DNA from: Cylicocyclus nassatus | Taxonomy: Eukaryota > Nematoda > Chromadorea > Rhabditida > Strongylidae | Length of the DNA: 64,000 nt | Assembly (NCBI GenBank): GCA_958299035.1 | Contig: CATQJL010000305.1 | Span: 59,660,486 to 59,724,485 of the forward strand | Direction: 5' to 3' | Part shown: positions 43,993 to 55,195 of the stretch, piece by piece | How positions within the stretch are numbered: position 1 is the first letter of the stretch | How the letters are laid out: every line of letters begins with the position of its first letter | Position numbers and translations under genes: made by a program | The notes under the pieces: generated by a model | Told to the model about the DNA's origin: nothing | The model's input: the letters and a program-made list of their open reading frames with translations, nothing else | The model's database searches: none

Positions 43993-44925
43993 TATGAGGG
44001 TGTCCCAAAGTCTTGTAGCCTAGTATTTTTTCTGATAAAAACAGAACGGAACAACATAGGCATATAAAATTTGGTGTACACATTATTCAAAAAGTAGCAA
44101 ATACATCACAGAATTCGAATTTCGTGGTAGCATCTTTCCTTGATAACGGAAGCTTTCAAACTGTTGGCGATTACCACTGCCGAGGCACGCAGGCAGTCAT
44201 CATCAATTTTGTCCCAATTTTTCATGAAAATAAATCCTATCGCTTAGAAAATGTGCTGTATGATAGAGCAAGCTCTCATCTACATCATACCGTGATTAAA
44301 AAAATTTGTTTTATGATTGAAATTACGGAAATTTGAATGCAGGCACGTGTAGATATCATGGTGGAGTTTTGGACACATTTGCGGAAAATGAAAATAGAAA
44401 ATCGGCTACAATGTGTTTCAAAACCAAGTTCGTCATCCGCGTTGCATTAGATTCCCATCTATAAAACATGCGAAGAGGATATTACTCCAAATTCAGTGAC
44501 TGCTGCAATTCTACAGATTTGAAAGTAATTCCAAAGACATAGTTGCAGTGGCACGCATTAAAAATTTCCAGGTTTTTTCTTGCCTATCTTGACGAAACAG
44601 ATTTCTGCAGCCATTATAGTGATAGTAGTGCAAAGCCTCCTCTATATTGTGGATATAAATTTGCACCGCGGTGTGCCAAATTTTTGCAGTAGCGGAATAA
44701 ATTCCAAACTTTTAGGAAACAGCTTTTTGCGTTTTGGGGTAGAAATGGTTTGATAATTTTATTTTTTTTTCAGTCAAACATGAAGATCATTTTTTACCCC
44801 CAAGGATTTAGTTTACAAAGAATGATTGGAGGATTCTGCGGTATAAATTTGAGATCAAAATCACCAGTGATCGTTGAGTTAAAGCAGTGCAAAATTAGGC
44901 TACAAGACTTTTGGGACACCCTGTA
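43993..44925. mobile_element. TA-bounded element with GGGTGTCCCAAAGTCTTGTAGCC ends
   Basis: TATGAGGGTGTCCCAAAGTC...TTGTAGCCTA at the left and TAGGCTACAAGACTTTTGGGACACCCTGTA at the right form terminal repeats of about 30 bp. Unlike its relatives, the interior is not palindromic. A plus-strand frame at 44124-44336 includes LYDRASSH, reminiscent of the D-x-A-x-x-H around the second catalytic aspartate of mariner/Tc1 transposases. That reading is weak and the frame is broken. Confidence 0.65.
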
Positions 44926-45262
44926 GTAGCAGTTTTCAGAGCGATATGTCCTTCTCTATATTAAAAATGGTTTTGAGGAGTACGAATCAGAGTAAAGTTC
45001 CCAGCGCTTTTCCGAGCCTTTTGATAGCATTGGGGCTCAAATGTAGATTTGCGAAAAATCTGACCTAGGCAACGCACATGGCTGGCATCAGCTATCAATA
45101 ATGAAAAGTAGCCGACGACACGCCCCGCCCAAAGTGTATGTGCGCATTGTTGGTTCGGATCAGTTTAGAAATAAAAATCTCTAGTCGGAACATACGTACC
45201 GACAGACACACAAACACATAACATACAAACAGACATTCAGCTTTATTTATACAGACAATAGC
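44926..45262 (+). repeat. Partial ACTAGCTGG-type repeat (tail end only)
   Basis: Positions about 45095-45256 carry 'GAAAAGTAGCCGACGACACG', 'GTATGTGCGCATTGTTGGTTCGGATCAG' and a tail ending CAGCTTTATTTATACAGA. These match the end of the repeat family in diverged form. No gene. Confidence 0.5.
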
Positions 45263-45885
45263 ACCTTTTATCATTCAGAAAAACGGACAATTATTTACAG
45301 CTTATATGTTACAGTTAAGGAGAGACTGAAAACAACGCCAAAATACTGCAGTCAATGTACAATCTATTCGGTGCATTAAGTTCGTTCGCATTTCTCATTT
45401 CAGTTTTTTCAATTTCGCTCTGTACTCGATAAGGTACTCATATGCTTTTGAAAGAATCTAACAATCTGCTCTATAAACATACCTGTATCATTCTGATTTT
45501 TCGAAGGAAAAAATCAAGAGAATCAATGCCTTCAAAGGAAAAAATCCAAAAAAGCGAAAAATTTTTCGCCATTTTTCTATGTTTAAGTTTTCCCATTTTT
45601 CAATCAAAAAATCTATCCAACAATCGTGAAAACAAACAAATGTCTAGCGCCAATACTTCACGGGGCAAAACTTCCTCGCAACGACGTGGTCGTTTCGTCA
45701 CGCGCCTAAGTTGTGAGCTCACTCAAGATCTAACTTTTTTCGGTGACCTTTGAACTAATCTTGAAGTACAGACCATTCTTCTGCCAATTTCTGAATTGCC
45801 CGCTGATCCTCTCCCAAGGTAGCCTTCAGGTGCCCAATGTCGATCTTGGAGGAGCCGTCGGAAAAAGAGACTTCAAATTTAGTCG
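45263..45885. other. No gene recognised
   Basis: A 103-codon plus-strand frame (45442-45753) is lysine- and serine-rich with no recognised domain. It is in AT-rich sequence where long frames arise easily. I do not call it. Confidence 0.3.
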
Positions 45886-46306
45886 GATTCTCAAAGCTTT
45901 GAATAACTGCTAAAGACAAGCTGCAATTCATAGAAGCAGCATAAAACGCTGCCTCAAATCCGTCTTCCATATCTGCTCAACACTTTTTTAACGAAGCTGT
46001 AGGCCATTGAAGTACATTAGCTAGGTACCAGATCTTGCGCGCAGAGTGAAAATTGGCCATATAGAGCCATTTTGGCTTGATGTTGAACCAAAACATGCAA
46101 CTAGGTTACTTCACATAGCCTATCCCCAAAGATGAGCCAAAAGGCAATTTGCTCAATTCTGCACTATTGGCCTGCGATTTTTTTTAGCAGAAAAAAACAC
46201 TTACAACTTTGACTTAGCAGGTAAGAAAGACAAATTTGAAGTCAGCGCCGCTGTATGCTTCAGACTGGCTACTTCGACTTCTGACCATTCCCTTGTAAGC
46301 AGGTTC
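45886..46306. mobile_element. GGCCACTTCGA-family palindrome, diverged copy
   Basis: 'GCATAAAACGCTGCCTCAAATCC' (about 45940) is mirrored by 'GACAAATTTGAAGTCAGCGCCG' (about 46228). The centre carries GCCATTTTGGCTTG...AACATGCAACTAGGTTACTT as in the other copies. The right end reads GGCTACTTCGACTTCTGACCATTCCCTTG. Confidence 0.65.
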
Positions 46307-47300
46307 TAACTTTACGCTATGGCATTGTCTCCATTACGCTGCGAATTTGCCAATTGTTCGAAAGAATTGTGCTGCATTTAAAAGGCAATATCCCAATAAC
46401 TGGCATACCGAAGCAATTTGCATGATAGAACAGGATAAATGCTTTTAGAAGCATACCACATTATACCGAACCTCGCACGAAACCTTGTGAAAAAAATTTT
46501 AAAAATGCGAACGGACTTATTACACATTATACACAAGATCATCAAAGATATCTCAAAGCACATCGCAGCATTAACGATGTCCGGCGGTACTACTTTCTCC
46601 ATTTATCTAAAGTACTACTAAGTCATTCTTTGCAAGTATAGTTTTCAATCTGCTTCGGTATCAAGTGATAAGTAAGAGACCTTACCTTCGAACGACCGCG
46701 CAGCATGTATCTACAGGTGGATACTGCACTTCCATTGCTTGCATCTCTATGAAGAAAAAAGCCAATTTAGTGGAAACTTGGCAGCGGGCAACTTCTCAAT
46801 GCAACACACGCACTTATTGATTCCTTCTTTCTTGTGTCGTATGCTTACAACTCTTTGTGTAAGAGACTCCTTCTTTCTTCTAACTTTCTTGTCAGTTACT
46901 TGTTTGGCTGCTCTATGCTAAAATTTTTATGTAAGACAGCATGAACAGTTCCATCTTAGTACATCAGATTATTGACTGGAATACTCAGCTTCTCTAGCCG
47001 GTTTCGGATCCGTCATTACAGTATGTCAAAAGTTGTCATTCTGTACTTCTGTAAATTTCTCTGCCTCCGTCCCACTCCCATATGCCAATCCTGCGCTCCC
47101 AGTTTGCGTACTAGGCACGCTTTACCCCCCCCCCCCCTCCTACACCAACATCCAGCTAAAGATTGCAAAAATCGACAAAAGTGATAAATACAAAGGATTT
47201 TTCCCCAAAACATTACCTACGTTTTTGATGCTCATTTATTCCTGTGCTAACTCCTGTTCCATCAAGGGCAAGATTATATGCGGTTGTCAGTGCGGTCGCG
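46307..47300. other. No gene recognised
   Basis: Unique-looking sequence with C-runs near 47120-47135. Splice-like signals occur but do not bound a convincing coding frame. Confidence 0.35.
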
Positions 47301-47317
47301 AAAATTCCGTCGGGGGG

Positions 47318-47600
47318 GGGGGGCAAAATTTTTTTCAAAATGAAGGTGCGTGACGTTAGCCACGCATTCCAAAAATTTTTTGGGGTGCTTCTCAAAATTT
47401 CTGCGGGGTCCATAACTCCTAAAGTGGCAGCAACCACGCCCCATTTCTTTTACAAGCTTCATTTTAATCAAAAATTTCAAAAATTAATAACCGTTTACAA
47501 GAATAACTAAGTCACTTGCACATTTTTATAATTCGTGTAAGTAAATTTCAAAAATTTAGCGACCTAAGCTCGGGGGGAGGGGGCTGATATTTTCTCTAGA
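47318..47600 (+). repeat. Dispersed repeat: G-tract then AAATGAAGGTGCGTGACG
   Basis: It follows a run of G. It shares with 52805-53085 the blocks AAAATGAAGGTGCG, 'CTTCTCAAAATTTCTGCGGGTCC' (diverged), 'GCACATTTTTATAAT' and 'GTAAGTTTCAAAAATTT' (diverged), again ending in a G-rich run. It looks like a 250-280 bp dispersed unit with no coding capacity. Confidence 0.65.
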
Positions 47601-47714
47601 AAAATCTTTTTCAATGCGAAATGGACTTCATCGCCATTGATGCGCAAAAAGACCACATAAAAACATGTAGCTGTACCGGGATCGATGCTGGCTCATACAG
47701 CCTATAGACTCATG

Positions 47715-47895
47715 TACCTTTTGCTTCAACCAGATCGGCGGCTGGAAGCGGGGCTCCGTGACCTAATTAAGGCTAGAAAATGATCGGAGAGCATGTTCGC
47801 GAGGGAGGCGCAGACTGTGTTGCGGACGCGGGCAGTCGCCTCCTAGGTTACGAAGCCCCGCCTTCCAGCAGCCAATCTGGTTGAAGCAAAGGGTA
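47715..47895. mobile_element. TACCTTTTGCTTCAACCAGAT fold-back MITE
   Basis: TACCTTTTGCTTCAACCAGAT and ATCTGGTTGAAGCAAAGGGTA are inverted ends bordered by TA. The next arms are GGCGGCTGGAAGCGGGGCTC and AAGCCCCGCCTTCCAGCAGCC. The core shares GATCGGAGAGCATGTTCGCG with the element at 52360-52593. Confidence 0.75.
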
Positions 47896-48099
47896 GCAAG
47901 ACCAGAAATGTCATGGTTTTTTTGTACTAAGACAATCGCAGAAAGGATGTGTAACTTTCAAATGCTCACTTCTGCACATTCAGAAATTTCCGCCCTGCGT
48001 TTTGCAGGCGGCGATCCTTCTTCCTTAGGTGAGGCTAGACCCTGAATTACATGACCAGCTTAAATATGAAACAGGTGAACTAACCATGAAGTTTTCGGG

Positions 48100-48435
48100 G
48101 AAGTGGTCTAGCCCAGAAGTTAGAGCGCTGTCATCTGAGATGGAATACACTGAAGTCAGGGAAGATTGAAATGAAGGAAGTGAGCAAGACGATAATGAAG
48201 ACTGGAAGGGAATCTGAGATCAAATGCGTTTATTGTGCCACATGGGTCCAACCTGTGAAGAAAAAGCAGGATCAGTATATCCTTGGGCTCTCTGGAACGA
48301 CTTTGTGTTAGAGAAGAAAAGGTGTTGCCAGTCCCACCTGCTGTGATGCCTGCTTCGAGCACCATGGTGTTGCAAAGCATGAACTCGCACTGAGAATCGA
48401 ATACTCATTATGCTAAAGCAGACCCATTTCAAATT
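48100..48435. other. tRNA-like fragments, no gene
   Basis: GTGGTCTAGCCCAGAAGTTAGAGCGC (about 48106) and, on the opposite strand near 48420-48370, GGGTCTGCTTTAGC...TATTCGATTCTC resemble tRNA-derived repeats. Neither forms a complete cloverleaf. Confidence 0.3.
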
Positions 48436-48509
48436 TACATCCGATTGAAAATTAGCAATAGCATTTCCAATTGGTATGCTGGATGGTAAGTTCTATACTT
48501 GGGACCGAA

Positions 48510-48835
48510 TCGAATGATTATTCGATTATTCGAATAAATCATTCGAATGCGAATCATTCGAAAAGTCGAATATTCGAAAATCTGAGGTTTCGAATAAAAT
48601 TCGAAAGTCGAATATTCGAGATTTTCAGTTTTCGAATATATTCGATATTCGAATATTCGAAAATTTCAACTTTCGAATATTATTCGAAAGTCGAATATTC
48701 GAAAATCTCAATTTTCGAATATTATTCGAAAGTCGAATATTTGATGGTCATCAATTCGATCATTCGATGGTCATCGAATATTCGAATCATTCGATGAACG
48801 TCGAATATTCGAAAATTCGACAATTTGAATAATGA
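48510..48835. repeat. TTCGAATA tandem/palindromic array 1
   Basis: Almost pure repetition of ATTCGAAA/TTCGAATA words with units of about 30-45 bases (ATTCGAAAGTCGAATATTCG and variants). Because the unit is self-complementary the array can fold on itself anywhere. Frames rich in S, I, F and R on both strands are by-products. Confidence 0.85.
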
Positions 48836-48837
48836 AA

Positions 48838-49036
48838 CCAGAGCCCGGCGCAGATTGTATGGAAGCAAGCTGGATTTGGTTTTCGGGCGGAAAAGGATAT
48901 CATTTTTGTGGCCAAAAATTGCGACGTTTTTTAGTCGGCGTTTCGTCTTTTGAGGGTTTTTTTACGTCTAGGGCTGACAGTCAAAGGGGACTTCGTTTTC
49001 AAGAAGCCTAGAAACGATCACATGCTGGGCTCTGGA
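48838..49036. mobile_element. CCAGAGCCCGGC short MITE
   Basis: CCAGAGCCCGGC at the left faces GCTGGGCTCTGG at the right, giving 12-bp ends with one mismatch around about 175 bp of unique core. It starts three bases after the TTCGAA array. Confidence 0.45.
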
Positions 49037-50644
49037 TGGTAAGCCTAGCACGTCACTGTGTTTCTATCAAGCTACAACTCTCAATGGGGAGGGTATAGGC
49101 ACCGTAAAACCTAATTGCCCGTACCGTGCCTTGAACACCAACGTAAGCGAGCGGTCGTCGCGAAGGATTGTCGGCGTTCACTATATTTGAAGAAATCTTT
49201 CTTTAACTTTCATGTTGTTCTCGTCAATGCAGGGTATATTGACGAAAGCTCCTTTTGAAAGTTTAAAAAAATATGTGCGGAAAGGATGCGCGCTCACTGT
49301 CGCTTGCAAAAGGCCTGTAGCGCTTCGGGACCAAACGTTCCCAGCCGCCTCGCGCGTTGGTGTTCAAAGCGACGCGTGGGCAGTTGGATTTTACGGGGCC
49401 TGTATATGCTTTGTGGTCCTGGCGCAGTAGTCTATACAGTAATCGTGATGCGCCATTTCTGTTGCAGATGTAGCTGCTATCGATTTTTCGCTATTCAGGG
49501 ACGCCAGATTTTAATGTTCTTCAACAGCGCTTATCAGTTCTTCATGAGCGTCATTGAGTAAACTTTAGAACTTAAACTTAGAGTTTAAACGTTTAGATCC
49601 ACCGTAACACGGCTTTATGACCCCAGAAGGAAAAAGTGAAAAATGAGTACCATACTCTGCGCACCGAACAACCTCCTAGACCAAGGTTTAACAAGGTTTC
49701 GAAATTTTGTAGATACCGGGCATTAGTACCCCCCCCCCCACATACCTGCTGAAAGTACGAGCAAATATACTCCGGAGGACTTTTTAGCTGCATCTCTTCT
49801 TTTGTACACTATTTCTCTTTCTCTAACCAAACTCAGATTTATCTCTGAGTTCCACAATAGACTGTAACGCCCACCAAACTCAGAGTTATCGCAAAGCACG
49901 GCTGCGCGTTTGGTGGCGCTGTTTCTTGTGCAGAACGATCTCGACAATGTTTTCTTACTAGGGATAAATTACCGGTTACAGAATCTCCTGCCATGTATCG
50001 CTTTCTAGATTTGGTCCATTAAGCTGTTGAAGGGGTAAGAAAGGTGCGAGTCAACTCAGATACAACTCAGAGTTAAGTCAGAGTAACTGTGAGTTCCGAC
50101 CAGATTACTACCGAACCTGCCTGAGGTCTAGTGCACGCTGTTCTTCATTCGCATTCGGGAAAGGTGATAGAGGTGAACATGAACGTGAAGATGTTCCTGA
50201 TATCGTCGCAGCGTTACTTCCACTCGACATCGTAAATTGAGGGCGTATTCGAGATAATGCACTAGTGATCGGAAGGATAGTGTTTTGTCAAGAAGTTTGT
50301 CGTTTGTTGTAATGCGAGAAAGGGATATGGTAGAACCAGTCATTGTATAGTATTTTCCAGCAGCGGTTTAGGTTATCGCATTGCCAACGAGAGGAAGATT
50401 GCTTATTGCCACGAGTGTCGAGTCGAAAGTTGTGGGTAAAGCACTTATACAGTGCAACAATGTGTATACTAAATGTGTATCGTAGAGTTGGCGACGGCAG
50501 GGCTAGATGTAGAGAATCCGCGCAACGCGCTGAGATATACGTCATGTATTGCAGAGTAGTAGTCGCATAAAAGTGCACTACAAAGACCTACAGTACTTGT
50601 AAACTATGCGCTTGGTCATGTTATCATAACACATAGACATTAAT
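49037..50644. other. No gene recognised
   Basis: A block near 49085-49150 (TATAGGCACCGTAAAACCTAATTGCCCG) resembles one near 17700 (TATAGGCTTTGTAGAACCTGATTGCCCC), so part is an old repeat. The rest is unassigned. C-runs occur at about 49731. No convincing exon. Confidence 0.35.
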
Positions 50645-50915
50645 TTTTCGAATGATATTCGAAAATCGAATGATATTCGAAGGTCGAATGATATTCGGTA
50701 TTCGAATGATATTCGATATTCGAATATTCGAAATTTCCGATTTTCGAATATCATTCGACAGTCGAATACTCGAAATTTTCGATTTTCGAATATTATTCGA
50801 TAGTCGAATATTCGAAATTTTCGATTTTCGAATATCATTCGAAAGTCGAATATTCGAAATTTTCGATTTTCGAATATTATTCGATAGTCGAATATTCGAA
50901 AAAAATTTCGAATTT
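50645..50915. repeat. TTCGAATA tandem/palindromic array 2
   Basis: The same word set as array 1, with more regular units: ATTCGAAATTTTCGATTTTCGAATATYATTCGAYAGTCGAAT repeats with a period of about 57 bases at about 50725-50900. The left flank is made of AATGATATTCGAAGGTCG units. Confidence 0.85.
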
Positions 50916-51159
50916 CCCCAAGTATAGTAAGTTCCTTCTACAAAATTTCATGTGAGTTGAAACAATCGCCGAAAAACTCACAATGCTTTTGCGAAAATCG
51001 AACACGTCTTTATCCGTGGGTGGAAAATTTGATAATGCGGAAAGAAGGGATAACTTCGTTCCATGTTCGCTTTCCTATAGCCACATAGCATACAGCGATC
51101 AGAAGGGTCGCACAGGCAAAATCTATAGACCTCTTGCTTCTTAAAATCCGAGCACACAC

Positions 51160-52215
51160 ACTATTTATCTACATCGCCTCGCGATCCCCCCCCCCCGGCA
51201 AGACAACTGTTACACTTATATTCTAGCTTGCTTACCAGGCCCCGCTTAGCCCTGTCAAAACATTGTAATAAAGGTCCCATCCCTATCCCTGTACAGCCTT
51301 TCCCTGTGCCCACTTCTACTTCATTTTCCGTTCCCTGTATTATTTTCGAAATCAGCATGTCCACTTACCCTGCTTACCCCCCCCCTGTGCCAACTCCCAG
51401 CCCTTCAGCTCAAATTTTGAAAAAATCGATAAAAGTAATACGTGATACCAAAAACTAATATAGTATTCGTAATCAGCATGCCCATTTACTCCCCTCTGTC
51501 AACTCCCAGCCGCCCTGTAGCTCAAACTTTGCAAAAAATCGATAAAATCGACAAAGGTAATAGATAATTCTGAAAACTAATATTGTATTCGGAATCGCCA
51601 TGCTCACTTACCCCCCCCCCCCCACCCTGTGCCAACTCCCAGCCCCGTGGGTGAACTCTGCAAAAAATCGATAAAATTCGATAAAATCGATATCGATCGA
51701 TAACAAAAAGTAGTCTATGACACGCTTCCTGCCCCGAAGTGTATATGTGCCAAGTTTGGTCCAAATCGGTTTAGAAATGAAGTTTTCTATTCCGCACATG
51801 TAGGAGCTTCCAATCTAAGTGTCCGGTCGACGTGGTCCAACTCCTCGCAAGCCGCCTCGCTTGGATTTGTCACGTGGTACAATACCCCATCCGCTAAGAT
51901 CTTCGCGGCATCGGGTGCGGTATTGTACCACGTAAGAGATCCAAGCGCGCTCGCGAGGAGTTGAAGCACGTCGACCGTGCCACTCAGACTGAAAGCCCCT
52001 GTACGCACACACATACATATAGGCTGCTGCATGACGAAGGCGCAATATCTTTGGGTGCAAACGCGGCTTTATTACCCGCAAAGCGCATGAGGCGCAGGAC
52101 TTACAACGGTGAGGATACGCGCGCGTCGGCTTCACGCCCGCTCGACTAATACTGTTTCTGCGCCTTCGTCATGCAGTTTACATACATACAGACATTCAGC
52201 TTTATATATAAAATA
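51160..52215. mobile_element. ACTAGCTGG-type element, right half, interrupted by two MITEs
   Basis: Units with CATGCTCACTTACCCCC, 'AAAAATCGATAAAATCG' and 'AACTAATATTGTATTCGGAATC' run from about 51360 to 51700. The end block GTGCCAAGTTTGGTCCAAATCGG follows. After TTCCGCACATG the element is broken. Its tail (CATACATACAGACATTCAGCTTTATATATAA) resumes at 52176-52211. Between lie a hairpin element (about 51822-51980) and a TGCATGACGAAGGCGC element (about 52024-52175). Confidence 0.6.
51822..51980. mobile_element. Hairpin MITE CGACGTGGTCCAACTCCTCGC
   Basis: CGACGTGGTCCAACTCCTCG (left) faces CGAGGAGTTGAAGCACGTCG (right). An inner pair CACGTGGTACAATACC / GGTATTGTACCACGT is perfect. Centre near 51900. 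Confidence 0.75.
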
Positions 52216-52359
52216 CCGAAATATCTTGCACTCTGGGTATGATACCTGGTCGCGATTAGTCGCGAAGAAAACTGTCACAACCGAAATGCAAGATGACCGA
52301 TGCAATCGACTCGTAATAGTTGTCTTCTCGAAGGAAACGCGAACCATAAAATGGCGTCA

Positions 52360-52593
52360 TACAGGGTTTATCAAACGCAGTGTCGCTTGCATCAGCATCT
52401 CCACTCCCGCGCTGGACTCTGCATCTCTTGCGCAAACATGCTCTCTGATCACTTTCCCAGGGCGAGCGTGGGAAAGGCGGAGCCTTAATCAATCGGAAGT
52501 GATCAGAGAGCATGTTCGCGGAAGTGAAACGCAGAGTCCAGCGAGGAAGTGGAGATGCTAATGCAAGCGACAGTGCGCTTGATAAGCACTGTA
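52360..52593. mobile_element. TA-bounded hairpin element CAGGGTTTATCAAACGC
   Basis: TACAGGGTTTATCAAACGCA and TGCGCTTGATAAGCACTGTA are the ends. Complementarity continues over GTCGCTTGCATCAGCATCTCCACT and CATGCTCTCTGATCACTT. The core is GC-rich. Confidence 0.75.
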
Positions 52594-52804
52594 TATACCC
52601 GGCCTCTCACACTTCTTGACTTGTTGCAACCGCATTCGACGCGTGCAAATTAAACGGATAGCCAAAAGCGCGCAAAATGTTGCAGGACATGCAAAGGTTA
52701 CTGCGTGACGAGGGCGCAGAAGCGATATTAGTTGAGCGGGCGCGAACCCGGCGCGCGCGTATCTTCACCGTTGTAAAACCTGCGTCTCGTGCGCTCGTCT
52801 CGTC

Positions 52805-53085
52805 TCGTGCACTTTTTTTCAAATGAAGGTGCGTGGCGTTAGCCACGCACTCCGAAAAAATTTTAGGAGTACTTCTCAAAATTTTTGCAGGTCCCCAACC
52901 GCTAAAATCTGGAAAAAGGGGGCGTGGCGTCAGCCACGCCCCCGAAAAAATTTTTTTTATAAGGCTAATTTGAATTTTTAAAATTTTAAAAATTATTTTA
53001 ATTATTTACAAAAATAAACAAGTCGTTTGCACATTTTTATAATCCGTATAGGTAAGTTTCAAAAATTTCGAGACCCATTCCGGGG
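52805..53085 (+). repeat. Dispersed repeat: AAATGAAGGTGCGTGGCGTTAGCC, full copy
   Basis: It contains two hairpins (GTGCGTGGCG-TTA-GCCACGCAC and GGGGGCGTGGCG-TCA-GCCACGCCCCC) and an AT-rich tail. It ends in a G-run at 53082-53094. Related to 10503-10600 and 47318-47600. Confidence 0.7.
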
Positions 53086-53094
53086 GGGGGGGGC

Positions 53095-53740
53095 GCCTAC
53101 CCCGCCCCCCCGCCCTCGGACCGCCACTGTTTCCGCGTTATCTAGGGAAACGAACACCGCCAGTTTGCGCCGCTTTTCGCTGCCAACTGGTTCTTTTGCA
53201 ACACTTTTGCACGTCGTCCCAGGACCAGTAGTCCGCGTAGGCGCCCAAACTGGCCGCCTTTGTTCCCCTATCCAGTCTTTCCGTGCAACGTTTGGAGGAT
53301 CGCTGGACCCGGTAGTGGTAAGAACATCTGTCTTGGGGATACCTAATGCTAATGACAGATTCGCGTCTCACTGTCTCATAAGGCGCTTGGCGGTAGCAAA
53401 TGGCCTAATCTGGGTGCAACTCTAGGAGGGGCTTTCGCGTTTGTACGTCAGCTTGGTTGGGCATGAGTTTTGCACAGACTTCCCAGACGCTGGCTTCAAG
53501 AGAAAAATATTGAACGAAGAATTCTCAGCTCAGTCATTTTTATAATCCATATAGGTAAGTTCCTCCCATTCTCCAATCATGTTTGCTCAATTAGCAAGTA
53601 TATGAAAGTGGTCATTTTTAAATTTTCTCACCATATACAGTCTGTCTCAATCCCAATTAGGCCAAGACTGGCACGGCGGGAGCCCGCATCGCTAGGGTTT
53701 TGCGTCACACCCGGCCTCTTCGCTCTCTGCGAGTGCGCCT
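53095..53740. other. Unassigned, one partial TE end
   Basis: A 132-codon plus-strand frame covers 53027-53425 and a 77-codon frame lies opposite. Neither has a recognised domain. Near 53639 the start CAGTCTGTCTCAATCCCAAT resembles the end of the element at 62373-62576. Confidence 0.3.
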
Positions 53741-54110
53741 ATGGCACCCGCCATACTTGATCCGCTTGATCCGCTTCGTGCAAAACGCGCGCACACAGCA
53801 GTTTGTTGTTTGGCGCCGCGTAGGTAAAAAGGAATTTTGTATGGTACGCTAAATTCGCTGTACGCGACGTCAAGTGAATTAGTGACGCGCGTTTTGCACG
53901 AAGCGGATCAAGCAGATCAAGTGGATCAAGAGTATCAAGTACGGCGGGTGCCTATGGCACGTGCCATACTTGATCCGCTTAATCCACTAGATCCGCTTGA
54001 TCCGCTTCGTCTTTGGTCGATTCAGTGAACTGACCAACGGCGGAGCGGTTGATCCACTTCATCCACTTCACTACTGGTCAGTTCACTGAATTGACCAATG
54101 ATGAAGCGGA
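53741..54110. mobile_element. Cluster of CTATGGCAC...CTTGATCCG MITEs
   Basis: A first copy runs CTATGGCACCCGCCATACTT (53741) to GTACGGCGGGTGCCTATG (about 53957). A second begins at once (CTATGGCACGTGCCATACTT). Its right part is cut by the 2.1-kb element at 54120 and completes at 56238-56268 (AAGCGGATCAAGTATGGCGCGTGCC). Arms consist of 9-base CTTGATCCG units. Confidence 0.7.
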
Positions 54111-54726
54111 TCAAATAGAGAACGCCCATAAACGGCCGCGGAACTGGTGGGGAAAATGAGGCGCGCCCCAGTGCCAATCGATTGGAGCACGTTATCCTTC
54201 GCGGACTTGCTCGCTAATTGCTGGTATAACAGTCTTCATAATTGATCTTCCACACTGTGTTATAGAGTCATGAATATTGAGACTGCAAGCACTTCTTGTT
54301 GTTGCTTTTTGCATCATCTACGCAAAGTATGCAGTTCACGCGAAGAACAGTCGCCGCACTGGGGATCACCACCTTGTCCTTTCAAAGGACAAATGCATAG
54401 TCATCGTCAAAACATCACTACAACATGATTAGCAATCTCCAAGCGACCATCCAAGCGATGCTTCAATGTAGGGTTCTAGTGACTGTGGGCACTTGCTTTC
54501 CAGTTTTGTCCATGTTAGCGCGTTCGGTGCCATCTGAATTAGGACATTTACTTATTGCCATGCTTTGTGAGTTTTACCCGCCTGCTTCTTATTTACCGAT
54601 CCGTATCAAAGCTGTAGTGTTTTCGCCAACATTGTTTGTACATTTCCCACATCACAAAATTCGAATCTAAGAGAAGGTACCATCCATTCTCTGACTATTA
54701 GACACGGGCACGCTTTGCATAAGTTT

Positions 54727-55195
54727 GCTTACAAGGGAATGGTCAGAAGTCAAAGTGGCCAAACCAAACAAGCTGTATATCATTCGATGCAGTATAAAAC
54801 GCTGACTTCGAATCTGTCTTCCTTATCTGCTTTCCGCTTCTGTGGACGAAGCTACAAGCGGTTTTATTGTGAAAAAATCATACATAAAAACAGCGAAATT
54901 GAGCACATTGCTGCACTTTTAGCTTGGCTTCTGGCTTCAAAAATTTTAAGTAAGCTAGCTGCATGTTTTGGTCCAGCATTGAGGCGAACGAGGCTCTGTA
55001 CGGCTAAATTTTCAATTTCACGCATAATTTCTAAGCAAAATAATGGTCTTTAATGGCTTATAACTTCGTCCAGAAAAGCGATAAGCAGATAAAGAAGACA
55101 GATTTAGAGTCAGCGCTTCATGCTGCATTTAACGCTACGCAGCTTGTCTGGAATGGCCACTTCGATTTCTGAACATTCCCTTGTTAGCAAGTTCA
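54727..55195. mobile_element. GGCCACTTCGA-family palindrome, least damaged copy
   Basis: The left end CTTACAAGGGAATGGTCAGA is followed by AGTCAAAGTGGCC. The right end reads GGCCACTTCGATTTCTGAAC then ATTCCCTTGTTAG. Arms are nearly complementary over their full length of about 215 bp, through GCATAAAACGCTGACTTCGA and AACTTCGTCCAGAAAAGCG, to a centre near 54965. It serves as the reference for the split copies elsewhere. Confidence 0.8.

Noticed and set aside
44124..44336. Mariner transposase
   Set aside because: Only a short LYDRASSH-like resemblance is present in a 70-codon frame; other catalytic motifs were not found.
48510..50915. TTCGAATA arrays as CRISPR or protein-coding repeats
   Set aside because: There are no unique spacers; the apparent proteins are translations of a low-complexity palindromic word on either strand.
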